Below are positions 13,501 through 28,500 of a DNA stretch of 64,000 nt, one piece after another (position 1 is the first letter of the stretch; each line of letters starts with the position of its first letter). The notes beneath the pieces are model-generated. The model was not told where the DNA came from, ran no database searches, and saw nothing but the letters and a program-made list of their open reading frames with translations. The stretch comes from Malachius bipustulatus (Eukaryota > Arthropoda > Insecta > Coleoptera > Melyridae). A program made the position numbers and the translations under genes. The DNA lies in the NCBI GenBank assembly GCA_910589415.1, contig OU342630.1, forward strand, positions 77,744,186 to 77,808,185, read 5' to 3'.

Positions 13501-16500
13501 ACAACTAAGGCTGCTAAAAAAATCCATTTTTTTTAGTAAATGAACAGTCAAAATAGAAGTATAAAATCGTATTTTAGACATAAAAAAAGATCAAAACTCT
13601 TCTCAAGATGAGGCCTCGTTTAGGAATAACTAAGGCTGCTGTTAAATGTATCTTTTACAGTAAATGGTCAGCCAAAATCGAACGTCAGGTGTAAAATCGC
13701 ATTTTAAGCATAAAAGAGACAATACTTTTTTTCAAGATCAGGCCTCGTTTAGGAAATATCTCCAAAAATGTAAAACTAAGGTCACAATAAAAAACTATGT
13801 TTTATTCAGTAACTGGACAACAATTTTGGAAATATTTCCTAAAAGAGGTCTGATCTCGAAAAAAATTATTGTTTGCTTTATGCTTAAAATACGATTTTAT
13901 ACATGACGGTTCATTTTGGCTATTCAGTTACCTAACATCCTGTATAAGAGAAACCCGTTAATTAATATCATAAGGAAAATAAATCAGTGAAATAATTTTT
14001 TTTTTTGAAAAATAACTTTTGTGAAATGACACAGTCATTTCGTCACCTGTATCGTCACCTGTCTCATCTCAATGCATAATATAAGCTATAAATACAGGTG
14101 ATTCATAATATGTGCGCAGGACTTCAGAATGTGATAGCTTGTTCAAAAATATGAAAAAGGTTCCTATTAACATGGGTTCGCAAACTTACCATTTTCGAGA
14201 TACTATAGATACTATAGAAGAAATTATATTTTTTTGAGTTTTTTGGCGATTTCTTAGGAACCCTTTCAGACTGAATTTTTGTATACATCTTATCATTATT
14301 ATTATTAACTTTTTGACTTCTGATTAAATTAATTTCATATGGCAGTGGCGGAGATTTTGGGGCTGCTTGAAATTTTTTTACCCCTAATTTCTACGACACT
14401 GCAAAAATTGGCATTGTGGAATCACATTTTAAACTATCAATGTTATCTACATAAAAAAGGTGCTCTTGGTCATATACTTTAATGTGAACTGTTTTCGAGA
14501 AAAACAACATTTTATGATAAAAAACATAGAAGTGGCAACATGTTTTGTTGTGCACGAAAACATCACTTATTTTTGATAATTTTTTTTTTATGATTTGGTT
14601 CACTGCCACATATTTTTTTTGTTTATTTGCCTCTTAACTTAGATAATATTACTGACAAGATGTGTACAAAAGTTGCATTTTGATATATCAAACAGTTTCT
14701 GAAGAATCGTCAAAAAACTGCACATAATTAATTTTTTTGACACCCTGTATCTCGAAAACGGTTCTTTTGCGGACCCATGTTAATGGGAACTTTTTTTTCA
14801 TATTTTTGAAGAAGCTATCACATCCTGAAGTCCTGCGCATATATTATGAATCATCCTGTATACTTCATCCCATTTATTTAAAGATTTTCGAACCAAGTAG
14901 GTATAACCGAGCCGTAAAGTTTTGCGAATATGGGCAAAAATATATTTTATTGGCTCTCGTAAATTTATCACGTTTTCTTGATTTCCTGCAATAAAAACAC
15001 TGATTTGTTTCCTGCAGTTTCTTACTTTTTTTTAAATTTAATTTTAGCCCTTGATTAATTAAGAGTGACTTTACGAACGCAACAACGTCGTTTCTGTCCG
15101 TAAAATGATTAATCTTCCGACAAAGTTGTTCGGTTAAAAATATTAAGTACTTACTTACCTACCGAACAGTTACTTTTTGTTGCAGACACCACTCCTTGAG
15201 ATGTTAACTTTCATAACAAATAAAACCAGAATGCATGCCGATGACGACATGCAGGTATCAGTAACAAATGTTTTCATGCAGAATTGATTAAACTTTTGCT
15301 GCTTAATCGACTGTATTATTAACAAACATTGTTATTAAAATTTAGAGTTATTTAAAAAGATAGTACCTAATGATGAAAACCGAAAGCATATTTCTCTATT
15401 AGCGTAGCTATTTTTGCAATAATTATTATCTATTTATCTTCTAATTTCAATTTAAAGCATTTCGTGAAACTGTTACTAAAATATTATTTTTGATAACGAA
15501 TTTTGATAAAAAATGATGTGTGAAAGGAGATGACCAGAAACTGGTCAGAACCTCTTTAGTCAGGTCAGTGGTGATTGTTAGATTCTCTCTCCCTGAAATG
15601 TCAAGAAAATGAAAAAAGAAAAGTAAAGAAAGAAAGAGAGGGAGAGAGAACGTAACAACGACTAATGACCTGACTTACCAAATTCTGATGTTCAATGGAG
15701 ATTTTCTCTGATAAGGATGATGTCTACCGCAGTTGTAGACTACTAAAGTGCGGAGAAAGATCAAACCATCATGGACCACGATAAAACACACTCCGCGAAT
15801 TCTCTAATATCTCATAACCAGGTAGCAATAATAAAAAATTCCCATTTATGACCCAAGTCTGCGAGTTGAATACTTACTCGTATATGCATCCACCAGTTCT
15901 GAAAGAGTGAGGAAGGTTTTGTTGGTAGAGATGTAGAAGCCCCCGTTGTCCAGCGGCTTAATCTTGTAATGCTTAACATGGTAACCCCGGTACTGCTCCC
16001 AATCCTTAACGGAAAGTGAGTACCCGTTGGGGTTGTGCTCGGAGGGACGGACTAAAAAGGTGCCTCTGGGGTTGTGTTCCACCATCAAGAGTTTCTCCGC
16101 TTCTTTACGGGACACGTTCTCGAAAAACCAACTGAAAAGTAACAGAGTAAAAATTAGTAAAATTTAAGTACCGATTCGGGAGAGTTATTTCAATATGACA
16201 GAGAAATCAATGAGCTATTCATCTTCGATTAATTCCTTCCGTCTATCCTTGTTTCCGCATTTTCCCCTCATGGTTGACCGTCTCGTCAAAGAATTACTCA
16301 ACCCATATAACATGGTGAGAGATAAAGTACCGGTGTAAGTGCGGTTGATTTATTATAACCAGGGACTAAGAAATCTGTGTTGAGCGCTCGCGAAGATAGC
16401 GTCCCTTCCAAGAGCCTCGCGTCGCGTCCTCCTGCTCCAGCGTCCAGAGAAAGAGAACACACGACCTACATTTTTTAATTCATCTGGTCAACCATTTTCC

Positions 16501-19500
16501 AATCATCAAAATTTCGTCATTCATGGGTCCTTAATAAGGACACCCCTAACAGTGAGTATTTACTAGAATGGCACTAATGGCAGCAGATCAGATACATAAT
16601 TGGATTATTGTCTTCTGAAAACGGACTGGTACTATCAGGCATCAATGTGATCGGTTTCGGAACTAAACATAGTCGGTAGCAAAATGTGCAACACGCCTAA
16701 AAAGCAAATCATTCCGGGATACGTTATAAGCGTTTTCTGTGAGCTGTTCAGTACCGGTCAGTTGAATACTTCAATAATATTTTTTTTAATTAACCATCGT
16801 GTTTTGAGGGGTTACACTAATAAGGAAGAGAAACTGAAAGCAATAATACTGTTTGCTTATTCTTATTATCAATTATTATTACAGAGCCATCGTAAATGAG
16901 CATGTAATTAATATTTAGAAGAGATAATGAGCATTTAATGAAAAACACTTTCCACTTCGCTAATTTTTTGTATTGTTGATCTTTTAATTGACGAGCGCTC
17001 AAAATACCACATAACTTGTTGATTTCCTGCTCGAACCGAGTGTATTTGAACACCATAATACCGGCAAATGTTAATTGGAGTTCGTTAAAACGGAGTTCGT
17101 CTTCTAGAAAACAATAAGAAACTACCAGAAGTATTTTCTCTAGTGTAACCTTTTAAAGGCCTATCGGTTCGAAGATGGCGATATGAAAGCTGGTCTCCGG
17201 AATAATATATCCTTGAATGAGCGGATTTATTCACTAGGACGAGAAAATTCTATGCGAGTAGGAAACGCTATTTTCTCTAGGACTTGAAAAATCATCAAAC
17301 AGGATTTTTTCAAATATGCAAGATGTAAAACATTTTCAGAGACTTTTTGATGTTTGAGCAATTCTAGCCGACTGCGATTAAGTGACGTTTTATCGGTCTT
17401 GAAAAAATCTTAATTTTTCGTCGTTATCTCATCCCGTATTTCATGACGTGATAAGATGTTTTAGCGGTTTGTGTGGGTTCGGTTTTTTTTTCAAGGTTTC
17501 GGGTAGGATTTTCTGGTTACATAGGTACGCAATGTAATGACAAAATAATTTCAATATTAAAAATTTATTTGATATTTTTTGTGCCCGTATTCGCACATAA
17601 ATTCCTTTCAGTTCTGGATCGCTTTTCGAACGAAAATTCGACACCGACTTAACGAGTTTTTCATTTGAACACGTGTTATTCTCATACTCATACGCGCACG
17701 TATTGCGGATTACATATTTTATCGTAGACAGGATATCCTTCATCCTTCCACAAATCGCGTTAGAGTCCGTCAACTTTGATGGGAAGATTTGAGATAAAAT
17801 ATATGTTAGGAATATGGGTTATTTTATATCTGTTTTCCTGGAATGACACAGAGATGATGCGGTTTTTCCACAGAGATTTTCCCAACGACAATAATAACTA
17901 CAGGATTCCTACGCCACAAACTATACAGAGTGTCCAAAAATATTATACTTATGTCATATTTACAACTCGTCGAGTATAACATTATTTCGGCTAATAGAAG
18001 GGGATACCCTTTCTTGAAAAGGCGTTTCTTGATATTGAAGGGGCATTTGATAATACCTCATTCGAATGCGTGATCTCGGCTGTCAGGAGGCATGTAGCGA
18101 ACGACACCATTACTAGGTGGCTGAAAGCTATGCTGGAAGACAGGAGAGTTAACGCATGCATGTTTAGTGAAAAGTTGAGGATTGCTGTTGCCAAAGGATG
18201 CCCACAGGGGGGAGTCGTATCTCCACTACTGTGGGACATGGTAGCAGATGATCTACTCAATAAACTAAACAACCAAGGTTATTATACTCAGGGTTATGCG
18301 GACAACATAGTCATACTAATCCTGGGGAAACATGACAAAACCGCATCAGAACTCATGCAGAGAGCTCTGAATTTTGTGGAGGAATGGTGCCGTAAGGTGG
18401 GGCTGAGAGTAAACCCAACGAAAACGGCACTGGTACCCTTCACCAAAAGACGAAATATGGAGTTAAACCTACAATATTTATTCAACGAACAACTGCAGGT
18501 GAGCAACCAGGTCAAATATCTAGGAATTAACCTGGATACAAAACTGACATGGAACTCACACCTGCAGAAGATCATAGATAAAAGCAAAAGGGCCTTGATG
18601 TCATGCAGAAGGTCCTATGCAAAAACATGAAGCCTAAAACCACATGTTTTTAAAACCACTGGCTATAAACAGCCGTCATTAGACCTATAATGACACATGG
18701 ATGCCTGATCTGGTGGCCCAAAACCAGCCAGAGACAGGCTAATATGAAACTCCAAGGTGTTCAAAGACTGGCATGCCAATAATGGGAGCCATGAACACCA
18801 CATCAACAGCAGCCCTAGAAGCTATAATAAACCTACCTCCTCTTGATATACATATCAAACGCGAGGCGAGGATAGGGGCATATAGGCTGGAACAAAATAA
18901 CAACTGGGATAAGCCTGGACCACTAGGGCACTCCAGAATAGCTCATTTAATCAATGATCCATTACTTGTGATGCAAAAGGGAAATCTACATAGGTACTCT
19001 CCGACAGCCAGGCCAGTCTGAAAGCTCTTGCATGTTACAAAACCAAATCAAAACTGGTATTGGAATGTACCTCAACGATCTGGCAAAACAAAACAAGGTA
19101 ACACTTGTTTGGGTACCGGGTCACCGAGGAGTAGTTGATAACGAAACGGCGGATGAACTGGCCAAAGAAAGCGCGGCAGCCGCCTTCACAGGACCAGAAC
19201 CAATGTTTGGAACTACCAAAAAGATGGTACGTGGCGCGATAGCTAGTTGGACAAGTAACCAACACAAAGCAAATGGAACGACATACCAGGCAACAAACAT
19301 AGCAAGTTAATGGTAAAAGAGCCATCTCCAAAACTTGCCAATGAACTACTGCATTTAAACAGAATGCAAGTTAAAACAGTGGTGGGACTTCTTACAGGAC
19401 ACTGACACCTGAGACAACACCTGAAGAAGCTGGGCATTTTCAATGGAGACCCAGCATGCAGACCAAGCAATGAGGAAGACGAAACCGCTTTCCATGTAAT

Positions 19501-22500
19501 CTTTGAGTGCCCAGCACTCAATAATGGGAAACAATACCAATGACATGATGTCGGGGAAAGCCTTGGCAAGCAAACTTCTGAACCTTGTGAAGGGCACAGA
19601 GCTATTTGAATAGCTACGGAAAGATACAATAAGCCTAAATGGCTGCAGCATCAGGGACCTAAAAACCGATTTCCGTATCTAGAGACAAACAAACAAACAG
19701 AGCTTTGAACTTGACTCATAGTGGCAGAGCCAGAGAGTACATCATTAATCTGGAGGATAGACAGGTTTGGTGCCAAAAACGAGTCATGAGGTACACCAGA
19801 ATTCATGGGATGGAGCCCGCTCATGTAATGGCAGAAGTGTCGTTGGGAAAGGAATTCACTGGTCTAAGGCCTATGCCAAGCGCGTAGTTCTGGAGAAATA
19901 TGCGGCATGACACACTTGTTCAAAGGCCTTGTGTAAGAGATTCGGCATGATAATCAAGTAGCTTGTTCCAACCGTGTGCGACAGATGTTTTAGAAGTAAG
20001 CGATTTGATGGATTCCTCCATAAGCTTTCAGACAACTGGCAACAGGAGCGTAGGTCTGTAGAAAGAGGGGAGATATTTGAAGATGTCAGGATCAGGAAAG
20101 ATGCTCTTGTCGCACGATGTTTGAAAGAAATTAGTTGGAATTGGTGAAAGGGGTGCACTTTTTTTTTAGTTCCAGACCACGGAGTTCCTTAATATTGGAG
20201 CATAAAAGGATTTTATAGCTGCCTGACCTTGGAGGTTTTTTCGTGCGTTTTGTAGGAGGTAGGCGCAAATGATGGACGGGGGAAATGAGGGGAAGGGACA
20301 AAGTTCCAAAAAAGATAATGATAACTTCGTTGCCAGAGCTTAAGAGGGAAATGTGTTTTTACTGAAGTTTTAGCTTCAATTTTGGTGATTTATTGCTATT
20401 TGGATTGGAATGGTTTTTTTTATCATAGGTTTTACAGAGAACCATCAGGGCCGGCAATTGAAAGATATACGAGTGCATGCGGGATGGAAGCTTCAATGCC
20501 CTCCTGGATGACTTCATCAATGCTGAGAGATCTTGTAAGAAGAAAAACTAGGTTCAAGCTGAAGAAAAGAAGAAACTTTGTAAACATCTCCTGAGTTATA
20601 GTATACTTATAATTATCAACTACGTTTCAAAATTCAAGTGTTGAAATTTGTGAATTTCCATATAATTGAGGTACCATCACTACCACTTATTTGACACTCG
20701 ACAGGCCACAAGCGTATCTTTATAATGGCGTTAATAAAAAAACAAATATTAAATTTATACCTTTTAGTCTAATCTCAATTCAAAACAGGTACCCTACCTA
20801 CATATTACGAAGTCCTTGACACCTTGAATATGCAGTGGAAATAAAAAATCACTGTAATCTGGTTGCATTATAAATGCGTAAAGCGATAAATAATAAAAAA
20901 TAACATTTCGTTTCAATAATAATTTTCATTGTGTTGTCAGCATAAACCTAATATCACGCCTACACGATGAACAGTTCGTTAGGCACAACAGGTGTGGGTG
21001 AATTTTGGTTCTCACAAAAATCGCATAGCTGTTTATATACCTACACTTGATTGTGCGGTGGAATGAAAATGTCAAACGTCTGTGTTTAGAAGAGGTATAA
21101 GAGGTCTATGACCGGAGAAGTCCATCGGCTTAATAAAAACTTGCAACTATTTATTATTTGGCGGATCGTGTCCATCAAAAACATGTAATAACTTGGAACC
21201 GAATTTACAGTTTCATTGTGAGGAAATTGTAAAATATCAACCGTTCTGGAGGTCGAGGTTACAGTAAACGACCTTCAAAGTGGCATCCATTTCGAATTAA
21301 AGTCCGTACCTAGTGCTGATCTCTTGCTGAAACGGTGCTTCATGGAGTGACAAATAACTATACCTACTTAAGTATAAAACAAAGATATGCATAAAAAATT
21401 GTTATATAAATATAAGTTACATACTCGAAGAAACATTTATTTATACAAAAAACATATTTACAACTTTTACTTACAAGTAATAATTATTATTGACAGAGTA
21501 TTTATGGTTTCTTATTATAATTGTTAGGTAATTAAGTTTTTTTTTAATTGTTTTCACAATAAAAGCTCCATAAGTACCTATACGGTGCGTGATTATTCGC
21601 ACACTGTAGAATTATACTAAAAGTTCATTACCTGTTGGAGATTATGATTTTAACGATTGCAAGATAAATTACGATCATTAAATAATATGATTTTAGGATG
21701 ATTTTTCTCTACCCACTACTACTCAATATTCGTATAATAGTACGACCTCCTGTCTTGCTACCCAACTTCGTTTTTAAGAGCAGTTCGTTGACTTTTAAGA
21801 GCACTTTTTAAGACCATTTTGATGTGAGAAGAGTAAATTTGTTTTGTATCGGTCAGATTGAACAATTAATTAACTATAAACATTAAACGCACGTACGATT
21901 TAAATCTATTTAAATTTAAATGGAAACGGTAAATATCTCCAGAGAAAGACACATTAGATAATAATTTAAAAAGCGCTATCCGATAATCCCAAACGCCATT
22001 TCCCACCCTTACATCTTGGGGCGGAGAACAACTTTAAAATCTTCAATGGGTACCCCTATTTTTTAATTGCGGAATCGGATTCTACAGCAAAAATTACGCC
22101 AAATTTGTACCAATTCATACCCAAGTCAAGTTAGCCACGCTTCGGCCAGCCACGCTTTCGCCCACTTTCGAAAAAATCATATTTGCTGAAATTTTGTTAA
22201 AAAAATCCGACATTTTATAATAATGACCAACCACGCTTTCAGCTACATGGACTTGCGAAATTGTAAAAAAATAATTTTTGCTGAAATTCTGCTCAAAAAA
22301 GTCCGAAATTTTATAATATTGCCGGCCAGACTTTCGGCCGCGGCCTTATTGAGAAACTGAAAAAATCCTTTTTGCTGAAATTTGGCTCAAAAATTTCCCA
22401 AAATTCATAATAACGGCCAGCCAGCTTTACTTATGACACTGAAAAAAATATTTTTGCTGTAATTTTGCTCAAAAAATCATAATTATGGCCAGTCGAGTTT

Positions 22501-25500
22501 TTGGCCATGGACTGAATAAACTGAAAAAATAATTTTTGCTGAAATTTGACTCAAAAAAGTAAAAAAATTCATCATAATGACCAGCCACGAACTTAATAAT
22601 CTAAAAAAATCATTTAAGCTGAAATTTTGTTGAAAAAGTACACATTTTATAATAATGGCCAACCTCGCTTTCGGCCACTACTTCATAAACTGAAAAATGT
22701 CATTTATGCTGTAATTTTTCTCAAAAAGTCCAAAAATTCATAATAATGGCTTTAGGCCACGGCTTAAGAAACTGAAAAAAAATCTGGCAGTGAAAGAAGC
22801 CCGAAATTTTAACATACCTAATGGCCAACCTCGCTTTCGGCTACGACTTAATAAACATTTAATAAACGAAAAAAAGTAATTTTTGCTGTAATTTTGCTTT
22901 AAAAAAAAAGTAAAAAAATTCATAATAATGGCCAGCCACGCTTTCGGCCACGGACTTTGCAAACTGAAAAAATAAACTTTTTTACTGAAAATTTACTGAG
23001 AAATGTCCGAAATGTTATAATAATATTTATTATCATCAACAAAAAAAAATATATTTTCGATTCAAGCCGTCAATAACGAGAAAAAAATTTGCTGGACATT
23101 AAACAAAGTTCCTCTTCCTGGCCGAAAGCGTGGCTGGCCGAAGCGTGGCTAACTTGACTTGAGTCCAATTCATTGTTACAGGGAAGTTTTTATTTATCGA
23201 CATTTCAATTTTATTTACATCAGTTATTGCAGTTTCCTTGATTTTATTGCAATCATTTTCAATATTATTATAGACAACCTTACACTCCTGGCACAGTCGC
23301 AGATTTTAGATCGTCTACTATCCGAGAGTGAGGGGGTGTTTAAGATAAACGTAATTACCGTCATTTATAAATTGTCACCTTCCAGTTTCGTCAATGCCTT
23401 TGACGTTCACAGATTTTCGGGAATTGTAAATTAAATTTCGTTCCCTTTTCAACCGGCATCTGTATACCTTCGCCATAGGTTGCTGAAACTATTTAATAAT
23501 TTTCTTTTGCTCTTGATTGTCATTTATGTCACGTTTACTTCTGCCTAAAAATGTCATTTCGAAACTAAAATGACAACTTTATGGAACGCTTTAACAAAAA
23601 CTCCTCTTAAGATGGTGTATGAATTTTGAAATGCAATAATTGCTCACGTAGGGCCCAACACTGCTTCGATATTTTCAGGCCTTGGAACTAACATTTCGTT
23701 TCCAAGTTTCCTTTTGAGCGCAGAAACTAGTTTCTTCAATGTTTTGCACCATTTCTATGGCATGGGGTGAAGGTAGCACACCATGTCCATATGCCTTACG
23801 CCTATTTTATCAAATTTATGAAATTTATAAAACTAATTCTTCTATAGCTTCAAATGAAATTATAGATGTGAGTATCCCTCAAATAATGAATTCGTACACG
23901 AGCCTCGTAGAATAGCTTGAATAAGCGATAGAACTGGAATTGAATCGATGTACGAGTAAGCTTTGTTTGATTTAAATTTATTTTGCCATTTAATGAAATA
24001 AAACAGTTCTGAATTGATGTATGTGGGCTTTCATGGATGGCTGTAATTGATACCATAGGTGATACAGGGCTGCTTTGTCGTGGGTACATGGAGATTGGTT
24101 CCGATCGTTTCGTCCACAGCTGCGGTAGACATCATCAGCGGTTACATGTACGCAAGCGATGAGCGATGCTTCGTGTTCACTGACAACTGGCTGGACGACT
24201 GGACGAGCGCACCATTTATCTCTCTCCAATGAAATGACGCCATCCATTGCTGAGTCAGTTGCAGAATCATTCTGCAGACCCTAAAGAGGATTTGGTATCC
24301 GGCTCTACGTCAAATTCGAATCACTCACAGCATCATCACAGCGTATGGCTCAGAAGGACTTGGAATTATTGCAGACCACAAATTTCGCGGGTGTCTTCAA
24401 AAAATAATACTTGAATGAACACCTTTATTAAAGTTTCTATACAGGGTGTCGCTTTTTTTAGAGCTCATAATATCTATTTTGTCAATGCTAAGAGATAAGT
24501 ATAGAGTTGAGTAAATTGCAGAAAATTTGCGCCATTTTGTGGCTATCTCGAATTCGTTAAGACATACCTAACAAGATATCTGTGACCGCTGCAGAAATCT
24601 TCTGAAGAAACTCAAAAACGCCCAGTTTCTTAACTGTCTTATTTTTTCAGTACCTAGTTTCTTTGTTATTTTTTTGAAGTTCAATTTGAAAGTTGGTGTG
24701 TTGACATTGTTTGACATTCTACATTGATTGGTGTCACTTGATTGTTTTTGTCGTCTACTAGTTTCGAAGATATAATGATAGTCCCCTTTTGGTTTCCTTA
24801 TAGACGCCATATTGGGTTTTCTTCGAAAAAGCACGGAAAATTATCTGTGACCAACGGTACAGGGTGATTCATTATAATGTCGCCCCCCTTTAACTTTGTT
24901 ATTTCATGTGTCCCAAAAAAATTAAAAGTGGGGTTATGTAGGTGCTAAAAAAGACTTTTTTATACGTGTAACAAAAATTTGAAAGTAGATCAGTATACAG
25001 GGAAAACCAAAAATTTTATTTTTTTTTCAATGGATCACCCTATATATGAATTTATTTTTCGATTCCTCGTAAAATTCTAAGCATAACTTATATAACATAC
25101 CGTATACCTAAATTCAAAGGCTTCTGAAATATTCGCATTTGAAACATCATCAAATATTTTATAAAACACCTGTTGCAAATCAAGAAATCTAACAATAAAA
25201 TGCTCTACTGGGCCTCCATTTTTTTCAACACAATTTATAAGGGTTTATAAGGGTTGTTCGCATTTTCTCCAATGAATCTGTTATGAATTCTGGGTTATTT
25301 TCATTTAAATTATTAATTTTAATCCGTATCAAATCTTTTAGATGATCGAGGATCGAGGTTTTCAATTTGGTAGTTATACACAGGGTTTTTTAAATAGTTT
25401 CAAATGCGAATATTTCAGAAACTATTGAATTTAGGTATACGGTATGTTATATAAATTATGCTTAGAATTTTACGAGGAATCGAAAAATAAATTCATATAT

Positions 25501-28500
25501 AGGGTGTTCCATTGAAAAAAAAAATTAAATTTTTGGTTTTCCCTGTATACTGATCTATTTCCAAATTTTTGTTATACGTATAAAAAAGTCTTTTTTAGCA
25601 CCTACATAACCCTACTTTTAATTTTTTTGAGACACATGAAATAACAAAGTTAAAGGGGGGCGACATTATAATGAATCACCCTGTACACCTAATTATCTTT
25701 TTTTTTCAAATAATGTTAGACAGTAAATGTGACAAAAAATAAGTGATTCTAGCTGGCCATAGTATCCTCAACGGAATTAAATAAAACAATAAATCGGGTC
25801 AAATGAGAAATTACTTGCATAGTCTATCTACAGGTTTTGGGTAGTTAACCCATCATCAGGACAGTTGTGGGTTTACAGTGTCCGCAATCTAAGGATGTAA
25901 TAAATTGATCATTTAGAAGACGTGGTCAAAGCCCGACAAGGGATAATAGATCCTGAAAAGTCCAAAATGCCAGTAAAAGTTTTCATCGATACATTTTAGA
26001 TTTTTAGGATTAAAAAAACGTATCATAAATATTTAAAAAAATGGTTAAAACTCCCTTCTATAATAAAAAAGGTGGCGTTTTAGAAAGTTGAAGACGTAAT
26101 GGTAAAAATATTTTAGTAATAAGAGAACTAAGGTAAAACATCAGAGCAATGTGTGTCTACTTTCTGATGAGACATGAATAAGTGACGGAGTGACGGATGT
26201 GACGTCACCATACTTAAATAAATCCAAAATGCCGTGCCTTTCTTACATTGAATGTCATTGAAAAGGAATCAGTCACTTGTATCAGACATTTTGGCTGCTA
26301 AAACTGTTTAAAATCTTCTAACATATTACTTGAATAAAATGATATTTAGGTTTACCGTTGTATGTAAACAAAATAATTTTCTCTACATTTTCAAAGAAAA
26401 ATTCAATATGGCGTACATAAGGGAAACTAGTAGGCGTAAAAACAATTAAGTGACATCAACAAATGCGGAATTGTCTAGCAATTCTACTACATCAACTTCA
26501 AATTGAAGCCTAGAATGACACAAGAATTGGTGAGACAATAAAAATAGGAGTTTTTCAGTTTTTTTCAGGATATTTCAGGAACGGTCACAGATATTTTGTA
26601 TATCTTGACTAATTCGAGATGGCCACAAAATATCGCATATTTTCTGCAATTTAATCAACTCGTATCTTATTGCGTTTACAAGAGTGTAGTAAGCTTTAAA
26701 ATACGGTAAATCTGTACCTGATATACTGGAGATTATCCCCATACAGTGTTAAAGTACATGACCACGAATCCTATTGGAGCTTTTCGTCCAATAAGTGTTA
26801 ATGGAGCGGTGCACCGTCTTGCTGTGGCATTATACCTGGAAGAGTGTTCTAAAATTGCAGGCATTATTTTTTGGATAAGTCAAATAACTTTTTTGATGAT
26901 ATCTAATGTTTTCTTCGTTCACCTTTACTTAAGAATTAATATTAGGATCATGAATTGTATTTTCAAAGTAATGTAGGTCAAAGAAATAGGTCCATGCAAA
27001 GAGAATTACCAGACTTATTAAAAAAAGGCATTACCTTCCTTTGAGGAACAATTGCTCAGCGAGATATCTTTTCAGGCAACCTCTCTTACCTGCTATATAA
27101 TACCGACCTTGCGTTCTTAAAATACTATTAAACAGGTGGACAATAATTACCTATAATGAATAATCAATGATTATCAAATCAAACAGTCAAGCATGACCGT
27201 TTGGCAAGCCCTGTTATCCTTTTTTTTTCACTACATAATATTCAATCATTAAATCAAGTTTTTATAATGTCCCTTCCTTATTCCGCTCATTGCAGTATAA
27301 CACGCTCTAATGTAACAGTGACCCATTTCCATCACCAAACCTTGTGCCTTGCTTCAATCAAACTAGCTTTTTACTTTATCATGAATCATGATGAACAAAC
27401 AACAGACTAATATATACCTTCGCAGATTCTTAGCTGAAACTTTTCCGCTAAAATCGTTCTTAAATAATTATAGATTTGCAAAAAAATAAATAACTTGGAC
27501 AGGCTTCAAAAGAGATGTCATCGCTGCATCACGCTGAACCATCATACCAATAACAGACAGATTGACGTATTTTCACAAATTTTCTTATTCCGTCTGTTTT
27601 TAGAACGTCCTTGCATCCGCTATTCTAAGATTAAACATACCTCCTATCCACCTGGAGTGGTTAAATTACCTGTTCAAATTGTTCTGATCATCAGGACTAT
27701 TATGAATACTATTTACAACGAACGGCTTGAGTGTGTAGAAATCAAACAAAATCAAAATTTTGTAATAATTTCCTGTTTCAAGGGTTGTGTATTTATCGAC
27801 ATTTCACTTCTTTTTACAATTATTGCAGTTTCCATGGTATTACTTTAATTCATTTCACCCATTATTATAGACAATTTTCCATGAGACATGAGCTGTCGAA
27901 TTCTTCAGGTCATCTACGAGAGTGAGCGAATGTTAGCTTGGACAGCCTTGTCATACAACCAGTCTCAAGTAATGTTTCTATGATTTGGTCAGATTTTGAT
28001 ATCCTGGCGATTCCTTGTGCTTGTAATTAACTTACAGAGAGTTTAGTATTTGGACAAAACACTGAGCGAGTGTTTAGAATCAACGTTAGTAACGTCATTT
28101 ATATTTGTCTGTCAAGTGTCAGCTCCAAGGTCCGTCAATTGCCATTGACGTGTGCAGAGTTTTCGACAACGAGAATCGCAAATTAAATTGTTCTTCTCTT
28201 TTGCTGCCGGCGACCAGATCGCATCCATCGCATCGCCGTAGGTTGCTAAAAATATTTATTGAGAATATTTTTCTTATATTACATTTCCGATAAATTATTT
28301 TCACTCGGTTCTGCACATGTTTAATTATTATGCTAATTGGTCATTTAAAATACCCGTGCAGAATCCGATTTGCTGCTTTTACTCCCCTTCATATCTCAGT
28401 AACTGAGCTGCACTTTTATAGACTTTTTGGACCGTGCTGAGACTTGTGTAGAGCTGATTTAACTTTTGGACAGAGATGAGGTTTTTGTGGAGCTGATTTA

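Noticed and set aside
19243..19651. Minus-strand ORFs of about 100-128 codons
   Set aside because: They are antisense to the RNase H and C-terminal part of the LINE remnant and show no motif.
23990..24247. 85-codon minus-strand ORF with less AT-rich base use
   Set aside because: It overlaps the 75-bp dispersed motif, whose other copies are not coding.
27495..27848. ORF starting LDRLQKRCHRC, reminiscent of LINE reverse transcriptase wording
   Set aside because: The resemblance ends after a dozen residues and no other RT motif is near.
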